From CAZLAK01 sp964557545 (GTDB taxonomy: Bacteria > Bacillota > Desulfotomaculia > Desulfotomaculales > Pelotomaculaceae), in assembly GCA_964557545.1 (NCBI GenBank), contig CAZLAK010000022.1, forward strand, positions 1 through 33,313: a stretch of 33,313 nt of DNA, written 5' to 3'. The position numbers were made by a program, and so were the translations under genes. Positions 30,159 through 33,313 of this stretch are shown piece after piece (within the stretch, counting starts at the first letter, position 1; every line of letters starts with the position of its first letter). The notes under the pieces are model-generated. The model had not been told where the DNA came from. It was given only the letters and a program-made list of their open reading frames with translations, and made no database searches.

Positions 30159-30477
30159 AGGTGCCAACCCCCGATCCGCCCAAAATATCAGTAAAGCTCC
30201 CCAGTCCGAAGCTGCCGGCTATTTTAGCTAACTCCTTTTGGACAGCGTGCCTTGATTCAGCAAAAGCCTGGTTAAGGGCGGCTATAACGGCACCTGCCAG
30301 CATGCCGGCATTCTCCGGGCGCAAAAAACTTTCATTAAACTCGGCACCCACCACCTCCTGGCGGCCGTTTACCAGCACCTTAAATAAACCGCTGTTATCA
30401 GAGGCTTCTACGGTAATATGGCCCAAAGCTTCTCTTAATCTCTCTATCCCGGCCATTATATCGCCAATACAGTTCAA
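30151..30477 (-). CDS. Divergent YbaB/EbfC-family nucleoid protein
   Basis: The product (about 108 residues) fits YbaB/EbfC: an N-terminal helix (IMAGIERLREALGHI), the strand set TVEASDNSGLFKVLVNGRQEVVGAEF, then a long helix (AGMLAGAVIAALNQAFAESRH) and a Gly-rich end. YbaB proteins are small dimers that bind DNA; the usual copy is with dnaX and recR, which are absent here, so this is probably a second, specialised member. I start at TTG 30477 (AAGGGGG 8 bases upstream). The longer frame to 30591 runs through the preceding terminator and is rejected. ATG 30456 is possible but lacks a ribosome site. Confidence 0.75.
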   Translation of the reverse strand: MNCIGDIMAGIERLREALGHITVEASDNSGLFKVLVNGRQEVVGAEFNESFLRPENAGMLAGAVIAALNQAFAESRHAVQKELAKIAGSFGLGSFTDILGGSGVGTFD

Positions 30478-30532
30478 CAGGTATACCCCCTTGTATGCTC
30501 TATTAAAAACATCTTTACAGGTGCTGCCGTGC

Positions 30533-30564
30533 AAAAAAAAAGCTGTTTTTGGCAACAGCTTTTT
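30533..30564 (-). terminator. Intrinsic terminator of the SPOCS-CBM gene
   Basis: On the minus strand AGCTGTT (revcomp of 30554-30560) pairs with AACAGCT (revcomp of 30541-30547), and A-T pairs extend the stem to 11 bp. The loop is 6 bases and a run of eight Ts (30533-30540) overlaps and follows. It separates the SPOCS-CBM gene from the YbaB-like gene. Confidence 0.85.
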
Positions 30565-30575
30565 ACCGCCGTCCA

Positions 30576-31622
30576 TTACAAGGGCACACATTCCAGTACA
30601 ACATCATCAATCTTCACTGTATTAGTGTTGCCGGCAGACGGCACAAAGGAAAAACGCACCATGGCGTAAGCCACATCCTGGTCAGTGCGCGGCGTAATAA
30701 ACTGGACCTGGCTGTAAGCGGTATCGGGGATGGACGTGCTGGCCAAAGACTGGGTGCCGATGCCGATCTGAACACCGCTGGCGTTAAAGAATACTACTTC
30801 GGCATTTAAGGTGAAAGCACTGTTACCGGCACCGGCAAAATTCTCCATTACCCAGAAAGTCAGCCTGTACTGGCGGCCGCCGACAATGCCCCTGTTCACC
30901 ATCTGGAAGAGGGATCCGGACAGCTGCGGGTTCAAAAGACCGATTTCGGCAGCATAAGAACCTGAATGTACGTTAGTGGTCTGGACTACATTGTTGGCTC
31001 CCCAGAAAACCGGGTAGTAACGGTCAGCCCAAGCCTCTAAGCCGCCGTCTTTCAACAGGTTGCCGGCCGGGCATACTTGCGGCCGCGGGCAGGTCTGGAC
31101 ATAAATCTGCCGGTCTTCTACAGCTTTGGCCGTCAAGGAGAGCACCGCTGTCTGGTGCAGGCGGCTTGCCCTGTGCAGCTCAAAATTGACGTCAATATCA
31201 ATGTTTTTAAAGTCTATAAATACATTCTTTCTCTTTTCCACAGGACGCGGTTCAGCCAGTTCGACCAGCTTGCTAAAAGTGAGGTCTTCAGAAGTGTGGC
31301 GCACTTCGTTGTTCTTGTTCACATAGAAAATTTGCTTGTGCAGTGTACCGCTGACCACTACTTTTTTTACAATGTAACCGGTTTCTTTTTCCCCCAGCTG
31401 GGCAACGGCTATATCACCTGTTACATTATCTTCAACAAAGACCGGTGTGCCTTTTAAGTCCCTTACGGAAGCAATAATCTTGTCGACTTTGATGGCGAGT
31501 TCCGGCAGAGTGAGCATGCTGTCCACGACTACTTCCACATCGGCTTCGGCTACCACTACGGGAACTTTTATCAGGATGCACTCCACCGGCTGAACTTCAC
31601 TGTAGTAATATTGAACGGCCAT
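30576..31622 (-). CDS. SPOCS (DUF3794) protein with C-terminal carbohydrate-binding-like domain
   Basis: The first 165 residues form one SPOCS domain, with the fold's recurring strands (VECILIKVPVVVAEADVEVVV, KVDKIIASVRDL, KVVVSGTLHKQIFYVN). SPOCS domains occur in spore coat/exosporium proteins such as SafA and CotE partners. From about residue 187 a beta-sandwich domain follows (NLLKDGGLEAWADRYY, NVHSGSYAAEIG, YRLTFWVMEN, TVKIDDVVLECV). It resembles CBM-type and NTTRR-F1-like domains and may bind sugar polymers. A CPRPQVCPAG Cys-Pro linker joins them. The ATG has GGGAGGT 6 bases upstream. A spore-surface protein that attaches to glycan is a plausible reading. Confidence 0.75.
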   Translation of the reverse strand: MAVQYYYSEVQPVECILIKVPVVVAEADVEVVVDSMLTLPELAIKVDKIIASVRDLKGTPVFVEDNVTGDIAVAQLGEKETGYIVKKVVVSGTLHKQIFYVNKNNEVRHTSEDLTFSKLVELAEPRPVEKRKNVFIDFKNIDIDVNFELHRASRLHQTAVLSLTAKAVEDRQIYVQTCPRPQVCPAGNLLKDGGLEAWADRYYPVFWGANNVVQTTNVHSGSYAAEIGLLNPQLSGSLFQMVNRGIVGGRQYRLTFWVMENFAGAGNSAFTLNAEVVFFNASGVQIGIGTQSLASTSIPDTAYSQVQFITPRTDQDVAYAMVRFSFVPSAGNTNTVKIDDVVLECVPL

Positions 31623-31693
31623 TCTCTAACCTCCCATTAAAAAGATAATTTATCCACCATTAACTTTATTCAACCGGTTAACCAAATATTAAT

Positions 31694-33223
31694 TTATCCC
31701 TTAGGCGGGCAAGGTATTTTGATTACCTGACCGACGTCAATAACATCAGGGTTGGTGATTTGCGGGTTGGCAGCCAAAAGATCGTTTAAGCTGACTTTGT
31801 AGGCAGCGGCAATGGCGCTGAGTGTATCGCCGGACTTGACAACGTAATCAATCTTTTGGCAAACTTCGGGCGGTACAGCTGCGGGTACGTAGACACTTAA
31901 CTGGGTCATTTCTGTCACTCTTGCTTTGACCTTCAGTACAGCTTCGGTATGCAGGTCAGCACCCTCCTGATCGACACTGACGTACTCAGGCTCCACCTTT
32001 ACATCAGCACTCATACCGTTCATAGCACCGTTTACCACTACAAAAGTGCGGAAGTTCAGCCGCTGGTGGAGGGCATGCACGTCCTGGCTGGGCTTTGCAC
32101 TCACATAGATCACTTCCACGTCGGCAAACCCGCGTACCAGCACCTTCTCTTTAAGAATATTGGTTTCTGTAATTTCTACTTTATCCACCCGCGCCTCGTA
32201 AACTTTCATAATGTCGGGTTTGGGGGAAGGAATCTCTTGCGTTTCGCGCAAGACCACCTGCGTTTCACCGTAGCCCACTTGGCGGTCAACTTTGAGTTTT
32301 TTCCTGGTGTAACCTTGCTCGTTTTTAAGCTTTGTGGGGACATTCTTTAAGGTTTTGGTTTCAGAAACGTAAACAGTAAGCTTAACAATGACGTCCGCCG
32401 AAAGCACGGGATCTAAAAGCGGCTGGACATCGGCGCTCTCTACTTCAGCCTTCGCCACCACGTTCATGCCGGGAACAGCCAGAGGGACTTCCACAAAGTC
32501 GGAAAACTTAATGACATGGTGCAGTTCGTGAACAGATTGATCGGGTTTTAAGGCAGCGTATATTACCTCTAAATGTACTTCCCCATCCACGATTACCTTG
32601 CCGGGCAGCACCTTTTTATCCACAATCTCTACTTCTGCTCTGGTATCCAGTACCTTTTCTACATCCGGCTTTTCCTCGGGAACATCGAACTTTTCGCTGA
32701 CAATCACCTGTTTGGTGGCTTTTTCACCGATCATGTGTTCAACGGTAATATCCTGCTTCTCTAAAGCCTCATTGCCTGCCGGCACTTCGGTGAGGACCTC
32801 CAGTTCGTCAATTTCGGTAATCTTAACAAAAATGCTGATAACGGCGGCCACATCGAGCTTTTGCGGGTCGTCTTTAGCGGGTGTGACACTCACATCCTCC
32901 ACCGTGAATTCAACCAGGTAGTCATTGCCCGGCGCAGCACCCTCCACATCGGCGTAGGCAGTGAAATTTACATCGCCGTGCAAGGAGTGGACAGACTGAT
33001 CGGGTACAAAAGCCACGTACATAACCTGGACAGAAAGAGTTCCCTCGATAATAACCTTGTTGGGCACAATACTGACGTCCCTGACCTTGGTCTTCGCGTC
33101 TGTGGATAATATTTTATCGACGTCCGGCTTGGCGGAAGGAACCGTTATCCGCCCCCTGACCACGGTTTGTACTCTATTTTCACCTTTGACCAGGTTGACT
33201 TTTATGCGTTCGGTTCCGGCCAC
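31694..33223 (-). CDS. Triple SPOCS-domain protein with C-terminal LysM
   Basis: The 509-residue protein has three SPOCS (DUF3794) repeats at roughly residues 1-150, 165-305 and 320-455. Each has a version of the same segment: PDQSVHSLHGDVNF, PDQSVHELHHVIKF and PSQDVHALHQRLNF. A LysM domain follows (YVVKSGDTLSAIAAAYKVS to VIDVGQVIKIPC, about 462-506). LysM binds peptidoglycan glycan strands, and SPOCS is the spore-coat assembly module found in SafA-like proteins, so this is a probable spore-coat or cortex-coat interface protein. No signal peptide is present, which fits cytoplasmic mother-cell synthesis. The GTG has AAAGGAGG 7 bases upstream. Confidence 0.85.
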   Translation of the reverse strand: MAGTERIKVNLVKGENRVQTVVRGRITVPSAKPDVDKILSTDAKTKVRDVSIVPNKVIIEGTLSVQVMYVAFVPDQSVHSLHGDVNFTAYADVEGAAPGNDYLVEFTVEDVSVTPAKDDPQKLDVAAVISIFVKITEIDELEVLTEVPAGNEALEKQDITVEHMIGEKATKQVIVSEKFDVPEEKPDVEKVLDTRAEVEIVDKKVLPGKVIVDGEVHLEVIYAALKPDQSVHELHHVIKFSDFVEVPLAVPGMNVVAKAEVESADVQPLLDPVLSADVIVKLTVYVSETKTLKNVPTKLKNEQGYTRKKLKVDRQVGYGETQVVLRETQEIPSPKPDIMKVYEARVDKVEITETNILKEKVLVRGFADVEVIYVSAKPSQDVHALHQRLNFRTFVVVNGAMNGMSADVKVEPEYVSVDQEGADLHTEAVLKVKARVTEMTQLSVYVPAAVPPEVCQKIDYVVKSGDTLSAIAAAYKVSLNDLLAANPQITNPDVIDVGQVIKIPCPPKG

Positions 33224-33254
33224 ACTTTATCCTCCTTTCAGAACTTTTCTATAC

Positions 33255-33281
33255 ATATATATGAGAGGTGAACGGAAGTGT
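33255..33281 (-). promoter_or_regulatory. Putative sigma-K-like promoter of the SPOCS-LysM gene
   Basis: On the minus strand AC (33280-33281) is followed by exactly 16 bases and CATATATAT (33255-33263). Sigma-K promoters in Bacillus have AC-N16-CATAnnnTA; the CATA core and spacing match, the last two positions do not. The inferred start of transcription is near 33248, leaving a leader of about 25 bases that carries the ribosome site. Confidence 0.35.
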
Positions 33282-33313
33282 GCTAAAACTTTCGCGCCTT
33301 AAAAGAAATAAAA

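Noticed and set aside
30484..30500. CATACAAG, a sigma-E-like -10 before the YbaB-like gene
   Set aside because: No matching -35 was found at 14-15 bases, and the element would overlap the ribosome-binding site.
30478..30591. Upstream extension of the YbaB-like gene
   Set aside because: It would include the SPOCS-CBM terminator hairpin, and the family N-terminus begins later.

Overview
The window reads as a 33.3 kb chromosomal segment of an endospore-forming Firmicute (Clostridia, probably the Peptococcaceae/Desulfotomaculia/Thermincolia side). The basis is gene content: CotJB/CotJC, YabP/YabQ, SpoIID, SpoVT, Fin, SpoVG and SPOCS (DUF3794) proteins beside ordinary Gram-positive housekeeping genes. 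Many genes start with GTG or TTG behind strong Shine-Dalgarno sites. Intrinsic terminators are plentiful. No rRNA, tRNA, CRISPR array, transposase or prophage gene was seen. The genus is inferred and was not tested.

Layout. 1-0.9 kb: the end of a cotJ spore-coat operon (+). 0.9-10.8 kb: a long minus-strand block resembling the Bacillus pth-fin-mfd-spoVT-yabMNOPQ region, read right to left as pth, a PrsW-like membrane protein, fin, mfd, spoVT, mazG/yabN, hup, rqcP, a spoIID-like gene, yabP, yabQ. Putative sigma-G and sigma-E promoters lie before spoVT and yabP. 11-12.9 kb (+): a PRC-barrel protein, a small unknown and a DUF1614 membrane protein. 13-14.1 kb (-): an unknown protein and a stand-alone CheY-like receiver. 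14.1-14.6 kb: an AT-rich intergenic stretch with palindromes and AAAAGTAC repeats, before a DUF763 gene (14.6-15.7 kb, +).

15.9-20 kb (-): a corrinoid salvage operon, cbiZ-btuF-btuC-btuD, whose ATPase carries an extra C-terminal Rossmann-like domain. 20.1-23 kb (-): prs, glmU and spoVG, with a sigma-H-like promoter before spoVG. 23.1-28 kb (-): ilvA-type threonine ammonia-lyase, a YghO-like acetyltransferase, a MobA-like nucleotidyltransferase overlapping a GntR/FCD regulator, and ispE. A 26-bp perfect palindrome lies upstream of the regulator. 28.2-28.7 kb (+): a YkuD-LysM L,D-transpeptidase whose domain begins where no ATG, GTG or TTG exists. 28.75-29.6 kb: a DUF606 transporter (-) and a small protein (+).

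29.6-33.2 kb (-): the least ordinary region. A three-SPOCS-plus-LysM protein, a SPOCS protein fused to a carbohydrate-binding-like domain, a divergent YbaB/EbfC homologue and an unknown partner follow one another on one strand. I read this as a probable spore-surface assembly locus, and it is the best candidate here for an undescribed system.
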